Positions 22,754 to 35,187 are shown, numbered from the stretch's first letter. The stretch: 64,000 bases of DNA from Hyphochytrium catenoides (GCA_900088475.1 FLMG01000516.1:57257-121256); one strand, 5' to 3'. Numbers and translations are program-made. Notes: a model not told the origin generated them from the sequence alone.

Positions 22754-25700
22754 TTATTTATTCTTCACCACGGCAGGCGCCACCATGAAGGTGAAGACGT
22801 TACCCTGTTTCAAAATGGGAGAGGCTCTGTGTCTGGCTCTCTTCCTCGTGAGAATGATCTCTCTGATGTCCTCCACCAGCACCTTGTTGATTTCATGGAA
22901 GCTGTGACGCATGCTGTGGATGTTCTGGTCCAGCCACGTCGTGTCCATCACGTCCACATCTAAGTACTTTCTCCTCAATAACACCGAAGAACAAACTCCT
23001 TTTTGGCTGAAAATGCGCCGGTGTTGAAAGCCATACTTGGTACCATCAGCGTGATAGATGTCGGCGTCGTCAGTGATAATATCCTCAATGCCGAGGATCG
23101 TACCGTCGTTCTCTCTCTCTCGCTCTTGCTCTTTCTCATTCGCTGTTCCTCTTTTATCGCGGGCCATGAGCAGCTTGTTAATCGCTACTATCTGATCTCC
23201 TCCATGAGCTTCTCTCTCTTCACTTTTCCTGTCTGTCATCTTATAGATCTCATACAGATGTCGGCCTAGAGAACGAGAGACCTTGTCTCGCAATACTCTG
23301 GCGACCAACTCTCCTCCTGAGAGGGCGAAGTCCTTGGTATCGCCGTAGATGGAGATGTGACGGCAGTAGCGGCGTAGAGAGTCATAGTCCTTAGAGACAA
23401 ACTGCTCTAGACTATAGTCTGGGTTCAGAAGAATGACTGAATCGAGCGAAATCTGGCGAGATGAGCTGGTGAAGGTAGTTGAAGACGAAGAGCTTCCGTC
23501 TCTGGTCCTGAAGACTTCTTCAAAGCTTTGCAGAGCGTTAAAGAAGAGTCTTGCGCCCCTGAATGGCAGGAAGAGGGACACGACATAGCAGTAAAAATTA
23601 GCTCGGTCCGTACGAGGGTGTAGCAACTGAGAGTAAGGTGACGGCGAACTAACGAGCTCAGTCAGAGTCTGAAAGTGGACACAGATGATAGGGGACATGC
23701 ATAAAACGCAAGCCAGAACCACAGAGAGAGAGAGAAGAGAGAGACCAGAGAGGAGACAGAGACGGCGCGCGAGAAAAAAATTGACAGAGAAAGAGAGGAG
23801 CAAGCAGTGGCCAGAAAGAGAGAGCAGGTAAGAGCAGAAGATGGCAGAGACAGAGCAGAGTGGAAGAAGAGCGCAAGTGAAAGAAGTAAGGGAGATAATG
23901 TTTGGTCGCACAGCAGCATCGCAGCGGATATCACAGATGCCAGACATTATAGAAAAGGCGCGGAAGAGAGGGAAAGGGCCTTACATGCTGTGAGAAAGGA
24001 TGTGCACGGAAGTTATGCCGCCCAGCGCCAGTGACTGCAACAGATCTATGAAGTGAGCTCTTGATGTCTCGCCCTCACACATCCGCAGCGCCCAGTGGTA
24101 GGTCAGAGGCGTGCCGCTGGGCCAGCTGAAGACGACAGGTACTATATACGGAGGATAGTCCCCCAGCGTCACCATTTGAGCGATGCGCGTCGCTGCATTG
24201 TCGGTAGAAGAGTTATATCCAGGAATAAAGATCAGCGCGGTTAAGTCATTCCTCGACTTTTTCTTCCAGCCTTGAATCTGAAGCTTTCCACCGATGGCGG
24301 CCTCTAGGTCTCTCTCAGCTTCTCTCTCTTTTCCTGCGGCTCCTCGCTCTGTCTGTTCCTCAATGGAAATTACGACGCTCTTGGGCGGAGAAGTCTTGCT
24401 TCCTTCTGCTTGTTCATGGCCTGCGATGAGTAGCCCATGGTTGCAGGGATCCACCTGGATCTCCACGCTCTCTTGGTGCTTCTCATGGAGTAGGAAATCT
24501 AACGGGGTGACCACGGAGGCCACAGCGTCTGCTACTCGAAGAGACGGGGACGGAAGAAGGATGTACCGGACACTGGGAAGAAATTTAAAGAACTGTCCCG
24601 AGACAGAGCACTCTACGCTAGCCACTCCCACATGTAGGCCATTAGGATGATATGCCGGGAACGTCCACGTAGAAGCATTGTCTTTCTCTTGGCGATCATG
24701 CACGACCAGCACACGTACGGCTTTGAAAGAGTAGCCCGTCCCATACTCTCTGCTAAGGAACGGCGCGACAGGGATTCCATGGTCCCACATTCCTCTCAGC
24801 ACCTCTCCGTGGTAGCTACTCTCTTCCCACTGCCCATAGCCGTGCGGTCTTCTCTCTCTGTCAACTCCTCCCCGGTAGGAAATGAGACGTCGAGCCTTCA
24901 AGCCGCACCAAGCCCTCGAAAGGTAGGATATCTCATTGGGAGTGCGGCCTTGGCGTAGGTTGAACCACCAGTTGGCACTGAGCTTGTTTGTCCGCACGAG
25001 GAAAGGGTAGAAGGAGTGCGTGGTGAGATAGGCGAGTAGAGTGATGAACTCGAGAGAGAGAACCGCAGTCCAGACGACGTCTCTCCATTGATTGTACTCT
25101 TCGCTGGAGAGAGGAAGTTTGGAGGAGGACAAGTCGTAGTAGAAGAGGCCCGTCACTTGGTCTGTTGCCACGAACATCACAATCCAGGCCATCACAATCC
25201 TAAACGAAGAGAGAGAGGGAGAGAGAAAGAGAAGAAGAAGTAAGCGACAACAGTCCTAGCTGGACACACACAAATAAACAGGGCAGAGAAAGAAAGTGAG
25301 AACATGGGACAGGCGCTTTGAGCGGAAAAGAGATGAGCGGTGCACTAAAGAAGGATCATAAGTGGGCAGCCCAGAACAAGAAGAAAGATGCCTCTGGAAC
25401 TTATCAGCATAGCAAATGGAAAGGAAAGAGGAGAAGGAGAGAGGGAGCGAAAGAGAAGGAACGGGCAGTTAGACGCAGAGAGTTAAGAAAGAAGAGTGGC
25501 ATTCTTAGTAAGGCAGCGAGACACCCAGGAGAAATGCATGTCACGGAAGACAGCGATACACAGGGGGGAACAGAGAGGGACAACCAGGACAAAGAGAGCG
25601 ACAGAGAGAGAGAGGGAGAGAAAGAGACGTAGAGAGATACACAGAGAGGGGTGAGAGAGACACAGAGAGGGAGGGGGTGAGAGAGAGAGAGAGACAGACA

Positions 25701-26230
25701 AACGAGTGAATGTCTCTCGTTTCCCTCAGCCGAAGTGCCTACCAGTACAAGCACCACTTGACGACAAGCGCATAGTTGAGATAGAAGTAGATGACGACCA
25801 CGAAGCCCACTCCCAGACAGAGAATCTCTATAATATTTCGATTGGAGAACGACACCTCGCGCACCAGCTTGTCCAGCCCCGTCCCCTGTGTGTTATCCTT
25901 ATAGTTCGTCGTATAGATGATGCCAGCCACAAGCGCTAGAATGATAGAGGCGAGGATGAAGTAGGTGACGAACTTTGAGAGCGCAGAGTACTTCTTATAC
26001 ACGCCAAAGTAGCGCCGTTTGATCCTTCGATTTTGCATGTAGGTGAAGGTCGTGCCATAGTTCCACGATGTGCTACCTTCTGCCGGGCCCGGAGGAGAAG
26101 ACTTCAACGGCCCGATAAGAGCCAGCGTGCTGTCGCCCTGCTGGTGGGTGCTGGGTGAAGCGTCTGGTGCCTCTTCTAAGCTTATATAGGGAGCGTTAGA
26201 GCGAGGCGAGAGCGGGGCCTCAAGCTCCAT
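22754..26230 (-). CDS. Multi-span membrane protein with MORN-like segment and DUF900-type serine hydrolase domain
   Basis: Exons 26230-25743, 25199-23985 and 23558-22754 join in phase to 835 residues. The N-terminus (about 1-85) is Ser/Pro-rich and cytosol-like. Hydrophobic spans lie at about 87-107, 133-151, 155-175 and 205-223. Residues about 270-310 resemble a MORN unit (YRGG, HGYGQW, YHGEVLRGMWDHG). The C-terminal domain matches the COG4782/DUF900 esterase fold: FIPGYNSS at about 487, FSWPSG, nucleophile Ser567 in HILSHSMGA (split by an intron inside the Met codon), VILLNPDYS, candidate Asp641/Asp644 in YGDTKDFALS, and His782/His786 in the IHSMRHSF stretch. DUF900 proteins are uncharacterised or lipase-like hydrolases; the substrate is unknown. 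Membrane anchoring plus the MORN-like segment suggests action at a membrane surface (inference). Intron 2 (23984-23559) and intron 1 are rich in CT in the sense strand. Confidence 0.87.
25590..25705. repeat. GA-rich microsatellite in intron 1 of the DUF900 gene
   Basis: GAGAGA and GACAGA units dominate on the plus strand just upstream (in plus coordinates) of the exon 1 donor at 25742, so the intron is CT-rich in the sense strand. Confidence 0.8.
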
Positions 26231-26242
26231 TCTTAGAGAAGT

Positions 26243-26449
26243 ATGCCCCCTCTTGTCGGGCTCACTGTCCCGCTAGAGCTGTCGCCGGTGACCGGAGTGT
26301 GTCTCTCATGCTACGGCGCCGCCGCCAGCATGAAGCTTGTGCCAATGGACTCTGAAGAGCTGAAGGCTGGAGGACAGGAGCTTCTGATGCTGCGGAGGCG
26401 GGAGATGCTGACGTTTGACCAGCTCTCTAAGCCACATCTCACGCGCTAA
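26243..26449 (+). other. Short ATG ORF divergent from the DUF900 gene
   Basis: An ATG-initiated frame of 68 codons starts only 12 bp from the divergent ATG of the DUF900 gene. It contains MDSEELKAGGQELL and no recognised domain. Such spacing leaves no room for two separate prom­oters and 5' UTRs, so it is more likely upstream sequence of the minus-strand gene that happens to be open. It could also be a real small protein or an extra exon. Confidence 0.2.
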
Positions 26450-29400
26450 TCCTTTCTCTTTCCTCGAGTCGGCTGTCGTCTTTCTCTCCCCTTTCATTCT
26501 GTCTTCTCTTTTATTTCTCTCTCTCTCTCTGTCTCTCTGTCTATGGTTTACAGTCAATGTATTGGTGTATCTCTTTCTCCCTCTTTCTCTCCTAACTGGC
26601 AGCTGTCAACTTCTGTGTCCTTTCAAGCTTCACCTTTCCTCTCCGCCTCGGGATTGGCAACTATTCTGGAGAAAGATGAACTTTGATTGTATTCAGGAGA
26701 AGCCTCATCCTGGTCCCGTATAAATGAAAGCTGTTCGCTGTTATTCTGTATACCTTAGCAAATTAGGAATAGATGGACGGATTATCTGGAACATTATCGG
26801 GCAGGGCGGCAGGGCAGAGGGACAAAAAGGAAGAAACTCATCATCTAGCTCATCAGAGCTGCGGAACGGACGGAGAAGAGAGAGACAACAGGACAAAGGC
26901 AAGCAAGTTGCTGACGGGGAGAGAGAAGGAGAGAAAGACAGACAGAGACACTGGAGGCTTTGCATCAGATTGTGCACGGACCAAGGTGTTAGAGTACATT
27001 CATCGACGCAGGGCCAGCTCATGAAGGCGGGACATGGCTGTGGACTTTCATTGTTAGACCTGGTAGACCGAAAGTTCTCCCGCTCATGGGCAACCGCAGG
27101 CTCCCTCAGGCTCCCCATCCTTGTTGAGAGATGCGCAGGGCCACAGAGGACACTTAAGGGCAGAGAAGTGCCCAAGTATTATACGGACTATTAGCAGATA
27201 GCTCCTAGAAAAGATTCTCTGAAGACACCACCACCTCCTCCCTCAGCAGCGTTATCATCTATTGTGACAAGGAATCGTGCAGCTCCTCCTTTTCTGGCGT
27301 CAGACTTCTTTCTCTCTTCGCTTCGTGGTAACGCAAGTTAATAAGCCTCTCCCGTCTCCAACGGTTTGACCTCTTCTTCTTGCTTTTTTCTCAAAGGAGA
27401 GGAAGAGGGTAAACAGCAGTAGGAGGGTTAGTCACGTTATGGTTAGATACCGACTTTTCGGCAGAGGTGTACGACAACGACGCCTCTCCCTCCTGCTGCC
27501 CAGCAGAGCCACTGTCTAACGTCCTCCTGGCTAGAGAAAGATAATCTAAGGGCTGACGGCTTGCGACCCATTGAAATGCGTAAGTAGGTCCAAGGATTAT
27601 GCTCCATCCCTCTCGATCATCCCCTGATCCTCGTACATGTGGTCACCCTAAGGGCCACAAGTGGCAGGCTTATAGCCTTGGCGATAACCCTAACTAACGA
27701 CAGAAAAAGATGCATCCGGTTGGCGATTCCGCCACGTCCATGGAGAGGCATACGATGAGACATATCCCACTAAGTGTTTTTGTTTTTTATAGAGAAACGA
27801 GAGCGTACGATAGCGCCTAGGGATAATGGAAAGCAGCTCTCCGCGTCATCTCGGGCTTATTGTCTGGGACTGAACCATTGCAAGCTCTTCCTCCTCCTTT
27901 CAGGGGTGACCAAGGTGCCCAAGACATTCTGCTATACTCTATGCCCAAGCTCCCCGAGGTCTTCTTCTTCGACCTCTTTGGTAGGCAAAGAAGTATATGC
28001 TCTGGTGCTTTCACTCCACCACCCTCCTCTCGATCGATGTCGCGGCAAGGAGCGCAAGCACTTGATGATCGTGGCTGCAGCCACAAACGTGGGGAATGCA
28101 AGAGACCGAAAAGAGATAGATGGACATGCTTGCAGTTCGCAAGACGGCAATTGGACTTAGCAAAGCTCTTGATGATATTGTCCGCTGCACACTTCAACAA
28201 CCTTAGAGCCGTCAGTAGCACCTAAACCTTGAAGGAGGAAGATGAGGAACGATACTATTTTTGCCATAGTAGAAGCCATCTTCTGCTATGAATGACCTCT
28301 CGGCGCCTTCAACCTTTCTCAGAAGTGTAGAGACACCAGGAATCATCAGTAAGACAGCAATAATCAAGCCCGCTACCATATTCTTCCCTTCGGACACCGC
28401 ATGATGAAAGCCAGTAGTAGCTTCCAGCGGCTGCTGTTCATCTTTATGGTGGCCACTCCTGCCATCAGCATCAAAGTGCTGAAGGACTAGCAATCCCACA
28501 GATTTGAATCTTGTGCCCTTTGTCAGACAGTCCAGAATCCTAATCGTCTCGTCAAACCGTGGGCCAGTAGTAGTGATAATGGTAGGCTTCTGCTCTTATG
28601 CGGTCGTGTCCTCCCTATCCTACAAACCGACTACTTGTCTTCTCACACAGACACCCGACCTCCGCCGCACCTACCGGGCACGTAAGAGTTTCGTGACGAC
28701 GAGAAGCAGCAGCCACAGCATCACAGTGTTTGAATAAAAGTCTTTTATATATTGTAGAGAGATGTACAATGATCACCATAGCCTCAGCTCTTCCTCCCCT
28801 CTATCATCTTCACTTGCAGCAGCATGATGGTGGAAAAGAAGGTAGGGCAAGACGAGAAGAAGAGGAAAGGGAAGGAACCAGCAGCAGCACTTGATGATGA
28901 TCTACGCTCAAGAAGCTCTAGCCTCTTCTTCCTCTCCAACGGCCCTGTTCTTCTTCACCAACCGCTACCCTACGCTTATGCTGCATTATTGTAGCCAGTC
29001 TGCTTCAGGAGGACCACCGTCGTCTGAATAAAAAAGAGGGAAAGAAGAAGGAAGCGAACTCCATGGTGGTGGCGGCGGGTGGAAGGAAGCACCGATGAGA
29101 AGATGATGATAATGATGATGAAGCCGTCAGAGTTGTGGCAGTGGTGTGGCAACAACGAACACAGAGCGATGAGCCGGATTGGTTGCACAGCAGCAGCAGC
29201 CACCCGCCGCCGGACGAAAGAGGAGGACTACTGGCAGACGCTTGGTCGGTAGTAGATGTGTAAGAAGGGTTGAACTGAGCGGAAGGATTATCATATTCCC
29301 CAATATTGGGCTTTCTTCACCTGGGTGAGAAGCTGTGTGCTCGATGTTCCTTCTGTCCTTGCGGGATCGATCATGTTCTCTAAAGACAGATTGAAGGCTC

Positions 29401-31035
29401 TATCACTCCTCCTTCACAGCGGCAGTTGCAAGTAATATTCCATCCACACTCTCCCCTCTATAAATTATGAAGGAAGCGTTCTGTTCCCATCATCAGCAGA
29501 GGCGACAAAAACGCTTTAGAGTACAAAGAACTTGCTAAAGATGAGACCCCGGCAGTACCACTGCCAGGCTGCTTCCTCGTCCGTTATTCGCCTTACTTGC
29601 TGTCAATGGATCTTTTGTCCGTTCTCTTATCCTCCTCTTAGAGACGAGGAAACGCCTTACCGTGGACTGTCTTCTTATCTTCCTCGCTGTCTAGTTCTAT
29701 ATGAAGCAGCAGCAGGCACTCTCTGGAGAGCTGATTCAGGAGCTTTCCTCTGCCTACGACAGCTCGCTGGACAGTCGATTGCATGGATGATGACCGCAGC
29801 AGGTTGGCCGTCATCGCTCCTTAGGCCGTGACTGACTGACTTCTCCTCCTTCTTGACTTGAGAGGTACCAACAGTGCTATTTTCGGATTATTGGTCATGC
29901 TTTAGAGCTATACTACAGTCGTACGTGTGAGAAGATACCCTTAGGGTAGGACTTATTATTATGAACTGGCCAATATTTTTCAATGGCCACACTGTCTAAT
30001 CTAATGCTCCCGGATAAAACCAAAAAAGCGGCCGTAGACCAACCGAAAATTCGTGCCAACAAATGACGGACTTCCGACCCAGCGCCAAACACTAATTTAG
30101 GAGACCGGACTTTAGTTGCGAGCAGATAGTCCTCGGAAACCCGTTACTCTACACTAATCAAGCCACAACCGTTGCAGGAATGTGCACCAACCGAAACGCG
30201 GCATCACCTCCCAAAGAATGTGGCAGCGCCAGGACACGTTGTCCTCTGCGACCTATGGGGCTCCAAGCCGGACCCACCGCACACGCAGGAGATCGGATCC
30301 TTAGCTTAGGATCCTTCCTGGAGGATGATGGGGCAGACACTTTTCCTCTTTGTCCCCAGAGAGAGAGAGAGAGACAGACAGATAGAAAGGAGACGAGAGA
30401 GAGAGAGAGAGNNNNNNNNNNNNNNNNNNNNNNNNNNNNNNNNNNNNNNNNNNGAGAGAGAGAGAGAGTGAGAGAAGCGAGGAAAAGAGGTTATAAGCAA
30501 TGGGGAGAAGAGGAAAGAGAGAGACAAAGTGAGACGGAAGAGAGGCAGAGTGAGACCCGCAGGGAGAGAGGGAGAGAAAGAGTAAAGCAGGGAGAGAAGA
30601 GAGACTGGGGGGGAAGAGGAAAAGAGAGAGATACAAAGTGAGACCATGTAACTCACCACCACCATGACGGCGGTGCCAAGGAGATAAAGCTGTTATTGAA
30701 CCTTTCTCTCTCTGTTGCTGTCGTGCCAGACAGGACGTCAAGCCCACACTCATCACCTAGAACTACGGTGGTGATTGATCTGCGTCTGCCATCCTTCACT
30801 CTTCTATTTTCCTTCTTGCTGTCTTCCTGCGTGACAACCCATCGGTGGTTCTTTGACTTCTTCTTCTTCAGCCCTTCTTGGCATTGCCCCTTTGCCCTCC
30901 TACTACCTTCAAGTGGTCAAGCCAACAATTAATGCTGCTCCTTGGTGATAGCTAGTCCTAGCGCGCCATAAACAGTCATCAACTTGAGCTCTGCTGTTCG
31001 GTAAGGTCTGGCCGTGTGCTGATCAAGTGTCCAGT
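26450..31035. other. 4.6 kb without a convincing gene, between the DUF900 gene and GALE
   Basis: Contains CT-rich (26500-26560) and GA-rich (26850-26960, 30361-30620) tracts and several open frames of 60-130 codons, for example 27774-28160 (+), 28212-28499 (-, with one hydrophobic stretch NMVAGLIIAVLLMIPGV) and 30180-30360 (+). None has a recognised motif, and I could not build a spliced model. The last few hundred bases should include the GALE promoter and 5' UTR. Confidence 0.4.
30361..30475. repeat. (GA)n microsatellite containing an assembly gap
   Basis: GAGAGA runs flank a block of 42 N (30412-30453). The true repeat length is therefore unknown. Confidence 0.9.
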
Positions 31036-32505
31036 ATGGCAAAAACAAGCACCCGTCGGGCACCATCTCAATATTCCTCTCCTCTTTTACAGCCGGAATG
31101 CAACCGTGTGGTGAACTCAATGGTCCGATGTCTTCACCATGCTTGCGAGGACAGCAGCAGTGGCGCAGCAAGAACTTATTATGGCATCACGACGTCATTC
31201 CAATCAGTGGAGATCTCTAACAGTCATCGTCGTGGTAATGGACTCAGCGCTGACACTGATCTTCTGCCGGACAGCTACAGCGATGTCGCAGAAGAGATGC
31301 CGCAAGGAAAGGTCCTGGTCACTGGCGGCGCAGGGTACATCGGCAGCCACGTCGCATTAGAGCTACTTGAAGCCGGCTACTCTGTTACGATTGTTGACAA
31401 CTTAAGCAACTCAAATATTGAGTGCATCCACAGGCTGCATGAGCTTAGTGGGTGCTCGAAGGATCAACTTTCCTTCCATGAGGCGGATGTCAGAGATCAG
31501 GAGAAATTGGACGAAATTTTCTCCACTGAAGGTCCGATCGACCACGTCATACATTGCGCAGGGCTCAAGTCTGTGGCAGAGTCCATCAAGAGCCCCGAGT
31601 TGTACGCTGACGTCAACGTCCGAGGAACGCAGGTGCTTCTAGAGGCCATGCATCGTCACCACTGCAGCAGCATCATCTTCTCTTCTTCTGCCACCGTTTA
31701 CGGTGTTGGAGCTTGCCCCTACAGAGAAATATCAGCTGTTGGGAATGGCATTGCGCATCCGTACGGAGAAACAAAGCTTGCGGCTGAACAACTCCTTGAG
31801 CAGCATTCAAAGTCTCCGAAAGGCATTGGGTGGAGCATTGTCGTGCTGAGATATTTCAACCCAGTCGGCGCTCATCCGAGTGGTAGGATTGGCGAGGATC
31901 CTTTGGGGACACCAAACAACTTGATGCCGTACATGACGCAGGTGCTGGTTGGAAGGCGTCCTATGTTGACTATCTTTGGCAGTGACTTTGATACACCTGA
32001 TGGGACCTGTGTGCGGGACTTCATCCACGTGGTAGACCTGGCCAAAGGGCATGTAGCTGCTTTGAAAAAGGTGGAGAAGGATGGACACTCACGGACGCAA
32101 ACCAAGCCGCATAGGGGTAGTCTCTCGGTGTATAATCTAGGAAGAGGAGAGGGAGTATCAGTCAAGCAGATGGTACAGGCGATGGAGCGGGCCACGGGCC
32201 TTGCATTAAAACACAAGGTTGGACCCAGAAGAGATGGAGATTCTCCTGAGGCCTGGGCCAATGTTGAGCTTGCCAATAAGGAGCTCAACTGGAAGGCCAC
32301 GCTGTCCCTGGAGGAGATATGCAGAGATGCTTGGAACTGGCAACACAAGAACCCTTCTGGCTATCGTCAAGCAAAGAGTAAAATGCAGCTCCTCCAGAAT
32401 AGTCCTGAGGAGGAAGCGACGGAGGATGGCGACGCCATCCTCATCAAAGAAGGTATGCAGGATGCAAGGAACTGGCAAACATGGAGACCCCTTCCGGCTA
32501 GTTGA
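31036..32505 (+). CDS. GALE: UDP-glucose 4-epimerase (GalE type, extended SDR)
   Basis: Interconverts UDP-glucose and UDP-galactose with bound NAD, the last step of the Leloir pathway and the source of UDP-Gal for glycosylation. Intronless, 489 residues from ATG 31036. The NAD site TGGAGYIGSH is at 97-105. Catalytic residues are in SSSATVYG (216-223) and the YxxxK pair Tyr243/Lys247 (PYGETK). The signatures LRYFNPVGAHPSGRIGEDP, NNLMPYM and GTCVRDFIHVVDLA are all present. Two features are unusual: an N-terminal extension of about 90 residues before the Rossmann fold, without an obvious signal peptide, and a C-terminal acidic tail of about 45 residues. The extension contains further Met residues (position 29, position 88), so a shorter protein starting near the fold is possible. 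Downstream AGAAAAAAAG lies about 25 bp past the stop. Confidence 0.97.
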   Translation: MAKTSTRRAPSQYSSPLLQPECNRVVNSMVRCLHHACEDSSSGAARTYYGITTSFQSVEISNSHRRGNGLSADTDLLPDSYSDVAEEMPQGKVLVTGGAGYIGSHVALELLEAGYSVTIVDNLSNSNIECIHRLHELSGCSKDQLSFHEADVRDQEKLDEIFSTEGPIDHVIHCAGLKSVAESIKSPELYADVNVRGTQVLLEAMHRHHCSSIIFSSSATVYGVGACPYREISAVGNGIAHPYGETKLAAEQLLEQHSKSPKGIGWSIVVLRYFNPVGAHPSGRIGEDPLGTPNNLMPYMTQVLVGRRPMLTIFGSDFDTPDGTCVRDFIHVVDLAKGHVAALKKVEKDGHSRTQTKPHRGSLSVYNLGRGEGVSVKQMVQAMERATGLALKHKVGPRRDGDSPEAWANVELANKELNWKATLSLEEICRDAWNWQHKNPSGYRQAKSKMQLLQNSPEEEATEDGDAILIKEGMQDARNWQTWRPLPAS

Positions 32506-33156
32506 GCAAAGATAAATGTGCAGTATATTAGAGAAAAAAAGCGGGATAACCATTGTATGATATGTAATAACTAGCTCTCTCTTCTGGCGCTCAACTCTCC
32601 TTTCGCGCTCCATTCATCAACCCCCTGCATACCGGTCGCTATTAGGATGTGAGTTCTTGGTGTACATTGTTCCTTACTCAAACTAAACCTAATAGATATG
32701 AACCCATCATGTTCATCAGTAAGGCAATCGTCGTCACATATAGTAGTACTTTCGAGCCACCTGTAGACGGCGGATGCCTGGTGAGACGCGACGGAGATCT
32801 TACCGTACGATGCTTAAGGTTGTGAGAATCCCTGCTAAATGGACGGGCAGCGGTTATTGTTAGCTTATCGCTAATTAGCCATGATGATGCGCTATCGCCA
32901 TGGTCGTAGCGATGCTACATCTTTCTTCCTCTTCTGGGCGATGCTGGCTGCTAATATCAGTGAAGCTCATCATCAAGAAAGCTTTATGATACTGAAGCTC
33001 ATTAAGGTTAGTAGCGAGTATTTCCTAGTTGACTACTGTTTGAAGAGCACGAAGAGTGCAAATATGTACCACGAAGACTAAAATAAGAAACAAGAAAGAA
33101 CTATAGTAGGCCAAAAAAAAAAGAAGAGCAAAGCAGCAAGGACTTCACCCGGCCCT
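32506..33156. other. Intergenic 3' of GALE
   Basis: No gene is seen. It includes AT-richer 3' UTR-like sequence and a 66-codon open frame at 32881-33081 without a domain. Confidence 0.5.
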
Positions 33157-34560
33157 CTATGACCAGGCATTGACGGGGAGCGACTGTGGGGCCACCAATC
33201 GCGAGGAGGCGGGGAGCTCGTCCTCCTCTCCGATGATGCGAGAGAGGAAAAAGTGTAGATCCTCCTCATGACCAATAACCACCAGGATATTGTCAGGCGC
33301 TGGAGCTGGAGCGGCGGCAGGGGCGGGAGAAGAAGCAGAAAGGAGAGGAGAAGAGAGCAGAGAAGAAGAAGGGTGAAAGGCGGCAAGGAAGGGCGCTGAA
33401 AGTCGTAATCTGGTAACTATCATACGGGCGGCCTCCTCATGTAAAGCCAAAGAAACTTGTCTGATTAAGCGATGACGATAGAAGTGTACATCGCGTTCCA
33501 GAGCAACGGTTTGGTCAGCCTGGACAGCACAAATAGTATTGACAAACGCCGCAACGGAGGCAGAGCCCCCACCAAAGGACTCCAAAAATAGAGGGAGGAA
33601 GTCGATCTGGTGGGCATGGCAAGCGGCCTGGTACTTGTGGCGCTTATGGTCCTCAACCGCAGCCATCTGATATCCAGACCGTTCCGCTGCATAACGAAGG
33701 GTAACAGAGACATCAAAGGCTGTGACTGGGAACCGATTACTATATTCAGGGACCGTCAGGTCACCAGGGCGGGAGAAGGGAGAGCGAGAGAGCGAGTGGA
33801 GCGGCTCACGTGAGCAGGAGTATCCGGCGTCCGACACTGCAGAACACAAAAGGGAGAGAACACTGATATGACAGCGGGAGGGGCCACCCGTGCGACAGAC
33901 CATCGCATGGTCGCCGTAGACATCCATTTCGGCTCTTCGGCAACTCTCGCAGACCGAAGGGCCCTGTAGAAAAGGAAGACCAAGGATGGGCCGAAGCATA
34001 GCCCGAAATAAACAGGCGACTGAGCCTTATGCAGCAGCGTCCCAGAGGGAGAAGCGGCAAGGGAAGCCCCAGCATGAGGGAGAGAAACAGAATGAAGACG
34101 AGCCCGAGGAAGTAGGAGAGGGAAAAGAAAGAGGAAAACGGAGATGAGCGCACTTCAAGAGACGGAAACAAAACTGATGCTGTATTTTCCTTGACGCCAA
34201 CCAGCTGAAGGAAGCCATGGCCTCCTCTGACTGCTCCGGCAACTCCATGGCATCGTAAAGGGAACGAAGAGAGCACTCATCCGCCGCAGGGGTCCTGCAG
34301 CGTGATCGGAAGGCAAGCCTACTAAGAGTGCAGACACAAGTTCATAGGAAGAGAGCGCTAGAGCACCAAGGAAAGCAGGACGACAGATAGCGGAAGCAGG
34401 CAGGAGACCCAGACCGCCAAGCTTGATGGGAAGAGAAGCCTGTTCCATGCTGCCTGCGGAACCAGGAAAGGGAACCGAGAGTCCCAACCCACAAGACGAC
34501 TAAACAACCGCTCCAGGAAGTTGACCCAGGACCACGCTCTCAATGGCAATGTGTGCAGGC
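33157..34560 (-). mobile_element. Decayed non-LTR retroelement, C-terminal part (zinc finger plus endonuclease-like domain)
   Basis: Read on the minus strand from about 34560 to 33157. Early fragments contain ASLPIKLGGLGLLPAS, the typical post-reverse-transcriptase segment, then (after frame changes) ARLHSVSLPHAGASL. The final frame (33999-33157) has the finger-like C-ESC, then DVYGDHAMVC, RCH, followed by RPGDLTV, TAFDVSVTLRYA, HKYQAACHAHQIDFLPLFLESFGG and a terminal RHRLIRQVSLALHE. This C-x2-C...GDHxxxC plus PD-D-K-like arrangement is the C-terminal module of retroelements with a restriction-like endonuclease. Frames change at least twice and no complete reverse transcriptase is present, so the copy is dead. 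The last frame alone stays open for 280 codons, which suggests fairly recent decay. Confidence 0.8.
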
Positions 34561-34569
34561 TGGGGCACT

Positions 34570-35130
34570 CTATTCTATGAAACACCATCTCTGCATTACT
34601 GGTTGCAAGAGGACAGAGATCCGTCTGTAGGACGAGAGATAGAGGAAGACCCGTATTCCCACACCTGTCAGAAATGATGGCCCTTAGCCATTCTTCCCAG
34701 AGGACTCGGCGTAGAGGGCGACTTTCCTCCTGTGCGCACGCTCGGCGACGTATCCTCCTGTCTGAGCCGCTGCTGCATGGAGTAATGTGTTGGATTGCAG
34801 TGAGTCGGAGACGACAGTAACGTCAAGGAGCGTCGTGCAGACTTTCTGATATGCTCAAAGCCCTCAATAAATGATGGCCAGGTCACCTGGGCGATGATGA
34901 CCATTGGGCAGTACCCTGTCGGGAGGTTCAGCCCTGGGTTCAGCTCTATCCCAAAAGTCCCGCCGGACGAGCAGGGCCAAGGAGAAGATCCCGCAAGCCA
35001 TCATGACGTAGTTCTACATCGATGAGCCAAGAGGCAGACCATCGCGTTGCGGTCCGTGGTCCCCAAAAAGCCCATCGAAGTCCTCATGGCCCATGGTACC
35101 ACCTGCGCTGCTCAGCGCATCAAGGATCGG
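34570..35130 (-). mobile_element. Second retroelement C-terminal fragment, minus-strand arm of an inverted pair
   Basis: On the minus strand this stretch contains FGDHGPQ (finger end), HDGLRDLLL, a PDRVLPNGH-like segment, an LDVTV-like segment, and HAAAAQTGGYVAE, in broken frames. It matches the plus-strand copy at 35188-35690 over roughly 430-500 bp, at an identity I estimate by eye as about 70-80 percent. It lies directly upstream, on the same strand, of the other retroelement fragment (34560-33157). Confidence 0.7.
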
Positions 35131-35187
35131 CCAGGTATCTTCGAAGCTTGAGGCGGTACAGATACTGTACTGTTATGTATGACGGTT

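Noticed and set aside
30180..30641. 153-codon ORF running through the GA repeat and N gap
   Set aside because: Most of its length is repeat or N, and only the first 60 codons have normal composition; no domain or splice support.
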